Shown: positions 51,891 through 60,797, numbered from the stretch's first letter. The stretch is 64,000 bases of DNA from QHWT01 sp963755695 (GCA_963755695.1 CAVWLB010000010.1:992001-1056000), one strand, 5' to 3'. The notes: generated from the sequence alone by a model not told the origin. Numbers and translations: made by a program.

Positions 51891-54617
51891 TCAGTCCAGC
51901 AGCCGCCTCCCCAGGAGCGGCTCGCCGCCACGGGAGATGTAGAACCCGTAGCAGGCCAGCACCGCCGGGATCATCATCAGGAGCAGCGAGTCCCAGAAAA
52001 ACCATTTCGACGCGTCGAACGTGACAATCGCGTTCGAGATGATGAAGTTGACCAGGAACAACACCATCGCCGCCAGCAGTCCCAGGTGTTGAATCGTGAG
52101 GACGATGATCGTGATGAAGACGACCAGGGTGATGAGAACCAGCCAGACCGGTCCCGAGTCGATCATCCCGCGAGCCGACGTGAACGTCATCAACGCGACC
52201 GCAAGGGCCCCCGCGACGAGTTCCCGGCGGACCAGAATCTTCAGAAAGACCATCCCGAACACCGAGAAGAGCGCATTTAGTACCGCGTTGAACACCTGGT
52301 TCAGGACGCGCGCGATGACGATATGAGTCCCGAGCAGTTCGCCCAGGTCGGGAAAGTCAGGGGTCAGGGCGTACCCGAACGCGTGCACCGTCAGGAGATG
52401 GGCGAGATAGATCACGTGGACGGTGATACCGAGCGCGACCGCGAACAGGATGTCGCGGCCCACGAGCGGATCCCGCCACTGCCGCGCCATCAGGCGCGAC
52501 CACGAGACGACCGTCGTCGGCCAGAATCGACGGACGTACGGTTCGATTGCCAGGTAGAGGAGCCACAGCATCCCTGCCGCCCACAGGGGCTGACCGCTGA
52601 AAAAGCGGCCCATCTCGATGTCGGGATTGGCGACGTGCTTGCTGTCGAGGAGCCAGACGCCGAATGCGACGATCGACACGAAGGTGGCGAGCTGCAGCGC
52701 ACCACGCCGATCGCCGCGTCCCTTCCGCAGATTGTGACGGGCGACGAGCGCGGCGGCCACGAACAACGAAAACACCGCCAGGGTGCCAAGCGCGGACCAG
52801 ATCGAGACGGGGCGATCTCCGGTGACCTCGGCGAGCCGGGTGGCGCGTGTCCATGGGGCAATCTGTTGAAAGGCGACTGCCCGTCCGTGGTACGCCGCCG
52901 CCTCGATGCGAAGCGGCTGATCCTTCAGGCCCGACAGCGGACCCGTCCACGCGGCGCGGGCGTCCGCGTAGACCCTCGGCGTCCATTGAGGCACCGCCGG
53001 TGAGAAGCTCGCGTAATCAAGCCCGGCAGCACGGAAGAGCGGCGTCCAGTCAACCGTCGCCGGTTTGGATTCGGGATCCACCTGCGCCGGCACGACGGCG
53101 AGTTCGAGCAGTCGGCCGTCCGGATCAAGTTTCACCAGCGTCATCCCCGACAGCGATAACGGCGGATCGGTCAGGGTCACGCGCGGCTTGTCGCCGGTTG
53201 GAATCAGGATGGACGGACTGCCGCGCCACCAGAACTGAAGCAGCCTCGGCGTTCCGGTGCTCAGGTGCTCGCGAGTTGCGAGTTCAGGATGATTGCGCAG
53301 GTACTCCATCGCGCCGTCAGGGACGTTGAATCCGTGTGCCGAATCAACGGCATCGGCTGCGTAGCCGAGCGATCCGAGAATCTCTTTCGCCCGCTCGGCC
53401 AGCAGCAGCGGCGGCTTGGGCAGCGGTATCACGTTGGTCAGCAGCACTCGATCCGCCAGTGCAACACAGAGGGCCAGAACGCCAAGCGTCGCGGCGAGGG
53501 CGGCCACGGCCGCGACTGGTTGCAAGGCGCTCGACTCTCCGGCAGCGGCGACCATTTCAGGTGACGGGGTTTCACCCGCGGCGAGCGCGGCGGCCAGCGG
53601 ATCACCTCCGGGCAGCGCGGCGGCCACTGCCAGGGCGGACGAGGGACGCCTGGCCGGGTCGGGTTCCAGGCATCGCATGATCGCGCGTTCAATTGCCGGA
53701 TCGAGATCCCGGACGAACTCCGAAGGACGGGTGATGCCTGCCTGCTCGCGCTTGGCGATCAGCTCGGCGAGGTTATTTCCCTCCAGCGCGCGGTGTCCCG
53801 TGAACAACTCGAACAGCACCAGGCCGAGCGCATAGAGGTCGCTCCTGGGCGTGACCTCTCCGCCCGCGAGTTGCTCCGGCGACATGTACGCGGGCGTCCC
53901 CGCTCGCAGCGACTCCCCGGCCGCGCCGGCCAGACCGAAGTCGGTGACGCGAATGGTGCCGTTGCCGTCGAGCATGATGTTGGCCGGCTTCAGATCCCGA
54001 TGCACGACGCCGCGATCGTGCGCGGCGGCGAGGCCGGCACAGATCTGACGCGCAAGCTCCATCGCGCGATCCTGCGGGAAGCGGCCAATGCGTCGAATGA
54101 GCGACGCGAGATCCTCGCCGTCCACGTACTCCATCGAGAGAAACGTGTGCCCCTCGTACTCCGCCACGTCGTACACGCGGCAGACGTTGGGGTGGGAGAC
54201 CTGACGCGCCATCCGCACTTCCATGTGGAGCTGCGTGAGACGTGCCGGGTCCTTGTCGACGGCTTCGGGCAGGAATTTCAGGGCGACCGGCTGTCCGAGC
54301 TTCAGGTCGTCTGCACGGAATACCTCGCCCATCCCGCCGCGGCCGAGCCGGCCGACGATCCGGTAGCGTCCCTCGAGGAGCGCTCCCGGCGCGAACCGCC
54401 CGTGATCGATCGCGTCGGTGCTAGTGAGCCACGCTGTCGAGGAGCTTCGACTTGCGCCGGTCGGGGATCCGATCTCGTGATTTCCGCTTGCTGCCGATCG
54501 CGATGCTGCATCGGCGAGCGTGGTCTCGTCAGAAGACCACGACAGCGGGGTCAAACATCTCGGACAGAGTGATGTCGACCCGGGTAGTTCGATGGAGCAG
54601 GCAGGACAGGCAGGCAT
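51891..54617 (-). CDS. Transmembrane serine/threonine protein kinase with zinc-ribbon N-terminus, copy 1
   Basis: A 908-residue Hanks-type kinase. The N-terminus has two CxxC pairs (CPAC, CPRC, residues 4-21). The kinase domain spans about residues 84-345: glycine loop GRGGMGEVF, Lys114 in VALKFLP, HRDLKPANIM with Asp208, DFGLAG with Asp226, and GTPAYMSPEQL. A TM helix follows (PVAAVAALAATLGVLALCVAL, about 375-395), then a soluble region of about 240 residues (ILGSLGYAADAVDSAHGF, RVYADARAAWTGPL), then about eight hydrophobic segments to the C-terminus. The second half matches no named domain I know. It is a tandem paralogue of the next gene. Confidence 0.9.
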   Translation of the reverse strand: MPACPACSIELPGSTSLCPRCLTPLSWSSDETTLADAASRSAASGNHEIGSPTGASRSSSTAWLTSTDAIDHGRFAPGALLEGRYRIVGRLGRGGMGEVFRADDLKLGQPVALKFLPEAVDKDPARLTQLHMEVRMARQVSHPNVCRVYDVAEYEGHTFLSMEYVDGEDLASLIRRIGRFPQDRAMELARQICAGLAAAHDRGVVHRDLKPANIMLDGNGTIRVTDFGLAGAAGESLRAGTPAYMSPEQLAGGEVTPRSDLYALGLVLFELFTGHRALEGNNLAELIAKREQAGITRPSEFVRDLDPAIERAIMRCLEPDPARRPSSALAVAAALPGGDPLAAALAAGETPSPEMVAAAGESSALQPVAAVAALAATLGVLALCVALADRVLLTNVIPLPKPPLLLAERAKEILGSLGYAADAVDSAHGFNVPDGAMEYLRNHPELATREHLSTGTPRLLQFWWRGSPSILIPTGDKPRVTLTDPPLSLSGMTLVKLDPDGRLLELAVVPAQVDPESKPATVDWTPLFRAAGLDYASFSPAVPQWTPRVYADARAAWTGPLSGLKDQPLRIEAAAYHGRAVAFQQIAPWTRATRLAEVTGDRPVSIWSALGTLAVFSLFVAAALVARHNLRKGRGDRRGALQLATFVSIVAFGVWLLDSKHVANPDIEMGRFFSGQPLWAAGMLWLLYLAIEPYVRRFWPTTVVSWSRLMARQWRDPLVGRDILFAVALGITVHVIYLAHLLTVHAFGYALTPDFPDLGELLGTHIVIARVLNQVFNAVLNALFSVFGMVFLKILVRRELVAGALAVALMTFTSARGMIDSGPVWLVLITLVVFITIIVLTIQHLGLLAAMVLFLVNFIISNAIVTFDASKWFFWDSLLLMMIPAVLACYGFYISRGGEPLLGRRLLD

Positions 54618-54623
54618 ATAAGA

Positions 54624-57377
54624 TCAGGCTGTGCGCGGCGCCGTGGGCTGAGCCGCGCCGGATGCGACGTAGCAACCGAACATTCCGGCGGCGACGATTG
54701 CGCCAATGAAGACGAGACTGGTCGGACCCCGCCACGACGAGACATCCGTCGTCAGCGGCGCACCCATGAGAATGAGATGCGCGCTGAGCGTCGCGATCGT
54801 CGCAAGCAGGCCGATCCACGCGACGACGGCCACGAAAATCGTGACCATCACGATCGCCATCGCAACGTCGAGTATCGGCGTGTCGCCAGGAAACATTCCG
54901 TTCAGCACGACCGGCGTGTAGCAGGCGAGTGCGGCCAGCGCCGCAACCCATGTCCGTTTCGCGAGGATCCGGAACGCGACGAAGCCGGCCATCCCCAGCA
55001 TCCCGTCCGTGATCGCCGCCTGCGTGCGATCGAGGACCGCGGCGAAGGAGTGGTGGAATGCCATGAATACCGACGGGTCCGAGATCAAGGGCGGTGGTCC
55101 CGGTCGTCCGGCGATGACCGGGACAACGTTGTGCAGGGCGTAAGCGAGAGTCATGGCGAGACCCGCCGAGATACCGATAACGATGTCGCGGCCCACGTGG
55201 GGATCGCGCCAGCCGCCGCCGAGCAACCGCGTCCACCCGATCAGGCTCGAAGGAGAGAACCGCCGCACGTAGGGCTCCAGTCCGAGATACGTGACCCAGA
55301 GCAGGCCGGCATTGAACAATCCCTCGCCGATCGCGCCGAAAAAGCGGCGGATCTCGCTGTTGACCGCGCTGACGTGACGATCCCCGAGCAGCCACGCGAT
55401 CATGAGAATGCAGAAGACCGCCGTCGCCGCTCGGTACGCACCGGCGCGGTCGCCGCGTCCGAGGCGCAGGTTCCTCCGCGCCAGCGCCACTGCACACAGC
55501 ATCAATCCCGGCATGATGAACGACGTCAGCAGGCCGGTCGCCCGCTCTAGCCAGGACGTGGCACCGGCGGATGGCATGCGGGACGAACGGGTCCAGGGAC
55601 CCGTGATACCGAAGAACACGGGCTTCCCGGCGTAGCCTGCAGCCTCCACGCGCACCGTCAGATCCGGACGCTCAGGGAGACGGCCCTCCCACGCCATGCG
55701 CTCGTCGGCATACACGGTCGGAAGCCATCGGGGGGCCACCGGCGTGAAGCCGGTCATCGAGAGACCTGCCGCATCGAACAGCGTCGACCAGTTGGTATGC
55801 GCGGCGTGCGGCGGGTTGGTCTCGATCGGCTGCGGCACGGCCGCGAACTCGCTGAGCCTGCCGTTGGGATCGACGATGACGAGCGTCATGCCGCTCGTGG
55901 TCAGCGGCGGATTGAGAGCGTCGGTGCGATTCTCGTCTCCGAACGGAATCAGCGGTCTCGGGCTTGTCCGGTACCACAGGACGTGGGTTTCCGGACGCGG
56001 CGTTTCGAGTTCCTTCCACCGATCGGGTGACGTGTTGTTGGCTGCAATGTACCGCACCCAGTCGAGTGAAGTGGTCAACCCCGCCGCGGAGTAGGACCCC
56101 TGATCGCCGTACCCGAGCTTCTGCGCGATCTCCTGTGCGCGATCGATCAACGCCACCGGCGGTCTCGTCAGCGGTGCGCGGTTGATCAGCATTACGCGCT
56201 GATAGAGTGCGAGCAGGACGATCGACGAGAGGGTAATCCATGCAATCGCCGCAGCCAGCTTGGCTGTGGACAGGGCTTCGGTCGTCGATGCGGCGGCGGC
56301 AACCATCTCCGGCGATGGGGTCTCGCCCGCGGCCAGCGCCGCGGCAATCGGATCACCACCCGGCAATGCGGCGGTGACCGCCAGTGCCGAGCGGGGACGC
56401 CGCGCGGGATCCGGATCCAGGCAACGGAAGATGACGTCCTCGATCGCGGGATCGAGATCGTGGACGATCGTCGTTGGCGGCGTGATGCCCGCTTGCTCGC
56501 GCTTGGCGATGAGCTCAGCCAGGTTCGAGCCCTCGAGCGCCCGTTGTCCGGTGAACAGTTCGTAGAGCACGAGTCCCACCGAGTAGATGTCGCTACGCGG
56601 CGTAACCGCGGCGCCCGAAAGTTGTTCGGGCGCCATGTACGCGGGCGTGCCCGCGCGCAGGACTTCACCAGTGGCTCCCGCGAGACCGAAGTCGGTGATC
56701 CGGATCCGGCCGTTGGCGTCGAGCATGATATTGGCCGGTTTCAGATCGCGATGGACGACCCCGCGGTCGTGTGCCGCGGCCAGGCCGGCGCAAATCTGCC
56801 GCGACAGCTCGATCGCGCGGTCCTGTGGAAACCGGCCGATGCGGCGGAGCAGCAGCGCAAGATCCTCGCCGTCCACGTACTCCATCGACAGAAACGTGTG
56901 TCCCTCGAACTCGCCGACGTCGTAGACGCGACACACGTTGGGATGCGAGACCTGCCGCGCCATGCGCACTTCGGCGTGCAGTTGCGTCAGGCGGGCGGGA
57001 TCTCGGTCGACGTCATCGGCAAGAAATTTCAGAGCGACCGCCTGCCCGAGCCGTAAATCGTCGGCGCGATAGATCTCGCCCATTCCGCCGCGGCCGATGC
57101 GGCCGACGATGCGATAGCGTCCATCCAGGAGCGCGCCTGGCTCGAATTTGCCGTGATCGATCGCGTCGGTCCCGGCGGGCCAACTGGTGCTGGGAGAGGT
57201 GATCGGCTTTCGCTGCTGTGCCAGTCGGGAGCCCGGGCTCATCGCCCGCGCGACCTTCTCCTTCGACACGTCTGCCAAGCGGGTCACGTCCGCATGCCAC
57301 GGGATGTCCGTCTCGCACGCGGGGCACGTCGTGATGGTTTCGTCGATTGGCAGGCCGCACGACGGGCAGCGGGGCAC
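54624..57377 (-). CDS. Transmembrane serine/threonine protein kinase with zinc-ribbon N-terminus, copy 2
   Basis: A 917-residue paralogue of the kinase downstream. CPSC and CPAC pairs are at residues 4-21; the kinase domain is at about 87-348 with GRGGMGEIY, Lys117 in VALKFLA, HRDLKPANIM with Asp211, DFGLAG with Asp229 and GTPAYMAPEQL. One TM helix (LAAAIAWITLSSIVLLALY), a soluble region with QKLGYGDQGSYSAAGLTTSLDWVRYI and PTVYADERMAWEGRLPERPDLTVRVEAAGYAGKPVFF, and a polytopic C-terminus follow. The start is a GTG. The genes are 6 nt apart, so both are probably on one transcript. The most divergent parts are the soluble and C-terminal regions, suggesting different signals. Confidence 0.9.
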   Translation of the reverse strand: MPRCPSCGLPIDETITTCPACETDIPWHADVTRLADVSKEKVARAMSPGSRLAQQRKPITSPSTSWPAGTDAIDHGKFEPGALLDGRYRIVGRIGRGGMGEIYRADDLRLGQAVALKFLADDVDRDPARLTQLHAEVRMARQVSHPNVCRVYDVGEFEGHTFLSMEYVDGEDLALLLRRIGRFPQDRAIELSRQICAGLAAAHDRGVVHRDLKPANIMLDANGRIRITDFGLAGATGEVLRAGTPAYMAPEQLSGAAVTPRSDIYSVGLVLYELFTGQRALEGSNLAELIAKREQAGITPPTTIVHDLDPAIEDVIFRCLDPDPARRPRSALAVTAALPGGDPIAAALAAGETPSPEMVAAAASTTEALSTAKLAAAIAWITLSSIVLLALYQRVMLINRAPLTRPPVALIDRAQEIAQKLGYGDQGSYSAAGLTTSLDWVRYIAANNTSPDRWKELETPRPETHVLWYRTSPRPLIPFGDENRTDALNPPLTTSGMTLVIVDPNGRLSEFAAVPQPIETNPPHAAHTNWSTLFDAAGLSMTGFTPVAPRWLPTVYADERMAWEGRLPERPDLTVRVEAAGYAGKPVFFGITGPWTRSSRMPSAGATSWLERATGLLTSFIMPGLMLCAVALARRNLRLGRGDRAGAYRAATAVFCILMIAWLLGDRHVSAVNSEIRRFFGAIGEGLFNAGLLWVTYLGLEPYVRRFSPSSLIGWTRLLGGGWRDPHVGRDIVIGISAGLAMTLAYALHNVVPVIAGRPGPPPLISDPSVFMAFHHSFAAVLDRTQAAITDGMLGMAGFVAFRILAKRTWVAALAALACYTPVVLNGMFPGDTPILDVAMAIVMVTIFVAVVAWIGLLATIATLSAHLILMGAPLTTDVSSWRGPTSLVFIGAIVAAGMFGCYVASGAAQPTAPRTA

Positions 57378-57499
57378 GGCAGGATTCTAACAGCCTCGCC
57401 AGATCCAGTCGTTCCGGCGGCGAAATACAGTCTGGACAGGATGCGCACTGCGGCCGTTCTGCGGGTATCCTCGGTGCCTCCCCTGAGCAACAAGTCCAT
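57378..57499. other. Spacer upstream of the kinase pair
   Basis: No gene or clear promoter is seen. It separates the GTG start of kinase copy 2 from the broken sensor-like fragment. Confidence 0.3.
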
Positions 57500-57959
57500 T
57501 CATCGGGAGCGGGCCGACGCGCGCGCTCCCCTTAAGCGCCTTCGCCGGCTGTCGGTGTTCAGCACCTGGAGCAGCGTGTTCCGGACTCGCTGATATGGCG
57601 TCGCAGATGCCCGATCCGCTCACGTTCTTCGGGCACGTCCAGCACCGGCACGCATTCCTGCAGCGCCAGATCGGCCGCCCGGGCGCTTTCCTCGAGCTGA
57701 TTCCGATAGTCGCGCGCGGTGGAGGGATCGGGATCGAGCAGCGCGTCGCGCACGTAGATCGATCCCATCAACAGGTGGCGGCGAGCAGATCCTGTGCCCG
57801 CATGTAGCGGGTGTTAATCGCGGCCGATCGACGCTCGAGTTCCGCCATCCCGCCGGTGAAGTAGTAGCCGGCAAACAGCCAGATTCCGCCAATCAGGCCG
57901 AAGCCGATGAAGAGCGCCGCCTTGAAGGTGGGACCGACGAACCGGAAGCGAGAGGGCAC
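57500..57959 (-). pseudogene. N-terminal fragment of a membrane sensor protein, frameshifted
   Basis: It reads MPSRFRFVGPTFKAALFIGFGLIGGIWLFAGYYFTGGMAELERRSAAINTRYMRAQDLLAAT in one frame (57768-57959). One added base near 57768 leads to LLMGSIYVRDALLDPDPSTARDYRNQLEESARAADLALQECVPVLDVPEERERIGHLRR, and another shift to YQRVRNTLLQVLNTDSRR, ending near 57500. One TM helix plus a helical extracytoplasmic segment is the usual start of a sensor kinase or receptor, but no HAMP, kinase or methyl-accepting domain follows. Either the 3' part was lost or it is a truncated gene with indels. Confidence 0.5.
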
Positions 57960-58105
57960 CGGAGGTCATTGTAGTCGGAGGCGTGATTTTCCTCCGCATG
58001 CGATCCACGGGTTCATTTCAGATCGCGCGGTGCGTCACGGCCGCATCGCGTTTTTCGCGGCCGTCTGGCGCAAGTCTTTGATATACTGCCGCCTCAGCGC
58101 CGTTC

Positions 58106-58588
58106 ATGGTCTCAGTGGACACCGTCCAGATCCCCAACCGGTCGTTGTTCCGGCAACCTGAAATCTGCGAGATTGCGCAGGTGCAGCCGTACGTGCTGCG
58201 CTCGTGGGAAGCAGAGTTCCCGGATCTGGGCGTGGCGAAGACCGCGGGCGGCCCGCGGGTCTACCGGCGCGCGGACCTCGAGCGGGTCCTGCGAATCAAA
58301 TACCTGCTGTTCGTCGAGGGTCTGACGCTCGCGGGCGCGCGGCGCCGGCTGGCAGACGAGCAGTTCACGCCGACGAGCGATCCGACGCCGCTCGACGATC
58401 TGCTGACCACCGACGCGCGCGAGCGCATCCGTCACGTGCGTCAGTCGCTCCGCGAGCTGGCCTCGATGCTCGCGAGGCGGCCTGGCGCGACCGGCGGTCA
58501 CGCGGAGTTCGAGCTGGCCGCGCCGCCACCGGCAAAGAAGCGCGCGCCCGCGCCCAAGAAGGCGGCGGTCAAGGGCAGGAGACGGTAG
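58106..58588 (+). CDS. MerR-family transcriptional regulator
   Basis: A 160-residue regulator. The winged helix-turn-helix is at about residues 12-80 (FRQPEICEIAQVQPYVLRSWEAEFPDLGVAKTAGGPRVYRRADLERVLRIKYLLFVEGLTLAGARRRLAD). It is followed by a short helical stretch and a Lys/Ala/Pro-rich tail (PPPAKKRAPAPKKAAVKGRRR). No metal-binding cysteines are seen, so it belongs to the HTH-only type often found between ihfA and tRNA-Pro. A TATACT hexamer at 58081-58086 may be its -10 box. The target is unknown. Confidence 0.86.
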   Translation: MVSVDTVQIPNRSLFRQPEICEIAQVQPYVLRSWEAEFPDLGVAKTAGGPRVYRRADLERVLRIKYLLFVEGLTLAGARRRLADEQFTPTSDPTPLDDLLTTDARERIRHVRQSLRELASMLARRPGATGGHAEFELAAPPPAKKRAPAPKKAAVKGRRR

Positions 58589-58636
58589 CCGGGTTTCCAT
58601 CCCGGCATCTCAGATTGAGCCGGCATCACACCGACA

Positions 58637-58713
58637 CGGGATGTAGCGCAGCCTGGTAGCGCACCTGACTGGGGGTCAGGGGGTCCCGGGTTCGAATCCC
58701 GGCATCCCGACCA
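58637..58713 (+). tRNA. tRNA-Pro (anticodon GGG)
   Basis: A 77-nt cloverleaf with encoded CCA. The acceptor is CGGGATG/CATCCCG with discriminator A, the D-arm is GCGCAGCCTGGTAGCGC, the anticodon stem is CCTGA/TCAGG with loop CTGGGGG giving anticodon GGG, and the T-arm is CCGGGTTCGAATCCCGG. It decodes CCC and CCU. It is downstream of the MerR gene, as in many bacteria. Confidence 0.97.
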
Positions 58714-58729
58714 ATATTTTTAACAAGTT

Positions 58730-58759
58730 ACGGCCGGGAATTTCTCGGCCGTTTTTCTT
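58730..58759 (+). terminator. Rho-independent terminator of tRNA-Pro
   Basis: ACGGCCG (58730-58736) pairs with CGGCCGT (58746-58752) around a 9-nt loop, followed by TTTTCTT. It lies 17 nt after the tRNA 3' end. Confidence 0.85.
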
Positions 58760-58869
58760 GTGGGCACACTGTAGGCACAGCCGGTGGCCGATGCGACTCG
58801 GATGCCCTTTGAAGAAGCCAATGGATTCTCACGGACCTCCACAGCCCGATTCCTCGTCCCCGACTCTTC

Positions 58870-59007
58870 ATGTGGTTGACGTGGTTCTGTACGCTGGCAA
58901 CCCTGATCTTCAGTATCAGCAACGCTGGAATGAGTTCGCTGACGTGGTCGATGCTGGCCACGTTCGTGATCGTCACCGTGGCCCTGTACTACGCACCGGC
59001 GGAATGA
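58870..59007 (+). CDS. Small hypothetical membrane protein (45 residues)
   Basis: MWLTWFCTLATLIFSISNAGMSSLTWSMLATFVIVTVALYYAPAE: two predicted TM helices joined by a short loop, with almost no charged residues, a composition unlike random GC-rich frames. There is no clear Shine-Dalgarno sequence. It is paired with another small membrane frame at 59101. The function is unknown and the call is tentative. Confidence 0.35.
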   Translation: MWLTWFCTLATLIFSISNAGMSSLTWSMLATFVIVTVALYYAPAE

Positions 59008-59100
59008 GGGTGGGCACGGAGAGTCTCATTTGTTCAAGCATGGAGTCGTGACGGAGTTTGTGATGGCGTTGCTGCGGGAAATGGGGCAAGTGTGGGGCAG

Positions 59101-59280
59101 GTGATCAATGACCTGTTGATGCTGTTGATGGCCTTGCTGTGGACGCTGTTTCAGGCGGTCCTGCAAGCTGCGATCATTCTTGTCGGCGTGTATTACGGGC
59201 TCCGGCTGGCGCTTAACCATCACCGGGGTCGGGGCGCCGATGAACCCGCTCCATGTGGCCAAATCTGGCGATGGCGATGA
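59101..59280 (+). CDS. Small hypothetical membrane protein (59 residues)
   Basis: A GTG start with GGGGCAG directly upstream gives MINDLLMLLMALLWTLFQAVLQAAIILVGVYYGLRLALNHHRGRGADEPAPCGQIWRWR: a long hydrophobic segment (residues 4-36) and a polar, His/Arg-rich tail. The frame is also open from a GTG at 59092. No family is recognised; it may form a pair with the small frame at 58870. The stretch 59008-59100 holds nothing else recognisable. Confidence 0.4.
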   Translation: MINDLLMLLMALLWTLFQAVLQAAIILVGVYYGLRLALNHHRGRGADEPAPCGQIWRWR

Positions 59281-59371
59281 TTCCGTTCCAGTGTCCGCAG
59301 TCGCTCAGCCTGAGTAACCAGGTGGGCAGCCCGGGTTCCAGCGGGATTTCAGCACGAAGCTGCTCCCGAAC

Positions 59372-59896
59372 TCAGAGGAGCTCTTCGATCAGGTGAACCG
59401 GTCCGTCGGCGCGAATCTCGCCGGCGCCACCGGCAAGCAGCCTGTTCAGGAAGAAATACTTCGGTTCGGCCGTCTCGAAGCGCGGCACCGTACGAAAGTA
59501 GGGAGCGGCGGGCGCTCCGTCGTCACGAATGCCCTCGAACGTCACGTGGATGAGGGCGCCGTCGTCGGTCTCCAGCGTGACGCGCAGGTCGAGTTCGACG
59601 ACGCCGTCCGAGCGTTTTATCGTCCAATCGTCGCCGCCGGGCAGCACCTTACCGCGAAGCCGCTCACCCTCGAACGACCCACCGGTTATCGGAAACGTGA
59701 CACGTGTGCCGTAAGGTGCGGCGCCGATGTTTTGTATGGGTGCCGTGTTCAGACGAAGTGTCATCAGGGGACGCGATCGCATGGCAGTTCTCCTGTCGGT
59801 GGGCGATGGAGGATAAGTCGCGAGAGGCACGCGTCCGCATCCAGCGAGCGTCGCGAATCCGGCGACCTTGAGAACGGCTCTTCGTCGGGCATCCAT
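59372..59896 (-). CDS. DUF3237 family protein with lipoprotein-type leader
   Basis: A 174-residue protein. The leader MDARRRAVLKVAGFATLAGCG has a twin-arginine-like RRR and a lipobox-like LAGC, so it is probably exported and lipid-anchored. The DUF3237 domain (about residues 45-174) has LMTLRLNTAPIQNIGAAPYGTRVTFPITGGSFEGERLRGKVLPGGDDWTIKRSDGVVELDLRVTLETDDGALIHVTFEG and PYFRTVPRFETAEPKYFFLNRLLAGGAGE. The family has no firmly established biochemical role. It is a tandem paralogue of the upstream gene. Confidence 0.85.
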   Translation of the reverse strand: MDARRRAVLKVAGFATLAGCGRVPLATYPPSPTDRRTAMRSRPLMTLRLNTAPIQNIGAAPYGTRVTFPITGGSFEGERLRGKVLPGGDDWTIKRSDGVVELDLRVTLETDDGALIHVTFEGIRDDGAPAAPYFRTVPRFETAEPKYFFLNRLLAGGAGEIRADGPVHLIEELL

Positions 59897-59903
59897 AGCG
59901 GCC

Positions 59904-60353
59904 TCATAGGATCTCGTCGATCGTGTAGATCGGTCCTTCGGGGCGCCGATCGCCGCTTGATACCGCGACCAGGCGATTCAAGAACGCGTACTTTGGGTGC
60001 CCCGTCTCGAAGCGGGGCGTCGTCCGGAAGTAGTAGGTGGCGGGGTCGACGCTCTCGCCGCGCGCGAGTGCGGCGATCACGTCCGGCGGCCCGTGACGAA
60101 GCCCGAACGAAGTCATGTGGATGAGGGCGCCGTCGTCGGTCTCCAGCGTAGTGCGCAGGTCGAGCTCGAGGACGCCGTCTCCGCGAAGGAGCGTCCAGTC
60201 ACCGCCGCCGGGCAGCACCTTCCCGCGGAGCCGCGGGCCCTCGAAGTGACCACTCACTATCACCGCGGTCACGCGAGTGCCGTGAGGCACTGCGCCGATC
60301 TTCTGTACGGCGCCGACTGCGACCTGCAACGTCATCAACAAACGGAAGTTCAT
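59904..60353 (-). CDS. DUF3237 family protein, cytoplasmic paralogue
   Basis: A 149-residue protein, MNFRLLMTLQVAVGAVQKIGAVPHGTRVTAVIVSGHFEGPRLRGKVLPGGGDWTLLRGDGVLELDLRTTLETDDGALIHM, then YYFRTTPRFETGHPKYAFLNRLVAVSSG. It has the same domain as the downstream gene, but without a leader if started at the ATG at 60353. The frame extends upstream to 60452 without support. The two genes are 7 nt apart, so they are co-transcribed duplicates that differ in localisation. Confidence 0.85.
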   Translation of the reverse strand: MNFRLLMTLQVAVGAVQKIGAVPHGTRVTAVIVSGHFEGPRLRGKVLPGGGDWTLLRGDGVLELDLRTTLETDDGALIHMTSFGLRHGPPDVIAALARGESVDPATYYFRTTPRFETGHPKYAFLNRLVAVSSGDRRPEGPIYTIDEIL

Positions 60354-60453
60354 TTGTCTACCGGCCTTCGTCATTCGGTTGGATTGTCGCCCAGACCCGG
60401 CCTCAGCTTGTCGGGCGAGCGTGGGCAGTATTAGGGCTGCCTGGAAAGTCACA

Positions 60454-60797
60454 CACGGCGATTGAGCCAGAAGAGCGGTGACGGAATCTATAGGACGATC
60501 GTACAGGCGATACCCAGGTATCAGTTGCGGGTGGCACGATCAGAGAGTCAGATGACCAACGAAAGCGGGCGCGCAAGCGCGCACAACTGATTGCAGAAAA
60601 CAATCAGTGACGGAGTCGGGACATGGCGACGCTGATCTGCTCGAAGATCACCTCGGTCGCCGGTTTCCTGAACCGCGGCGGTACCGGCGCCGGCCGAAAG
60701 CCTATATTCGGCTAAGCGAATAATTGACCGTCGCCGCCGTCGGACTGAACTTCACTCGCGAGGGCCACGCTGGTTCCCGAAACGCGCGCTGAACAAG
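60454..60797. other. Spacer of about 340 nt without a gene
   Basis: Small dyads are seen: GCGCGC/GCGCGC near 60565, TGATTG/CAATCA near 60588-60606, and ATTCG...CGAAT near 60707-60722. No promoter or convincing short gene is recognised. It separates the DUF3237 pair from the M56-DUF3738 gene on the same strand. Confidence 0.35.
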
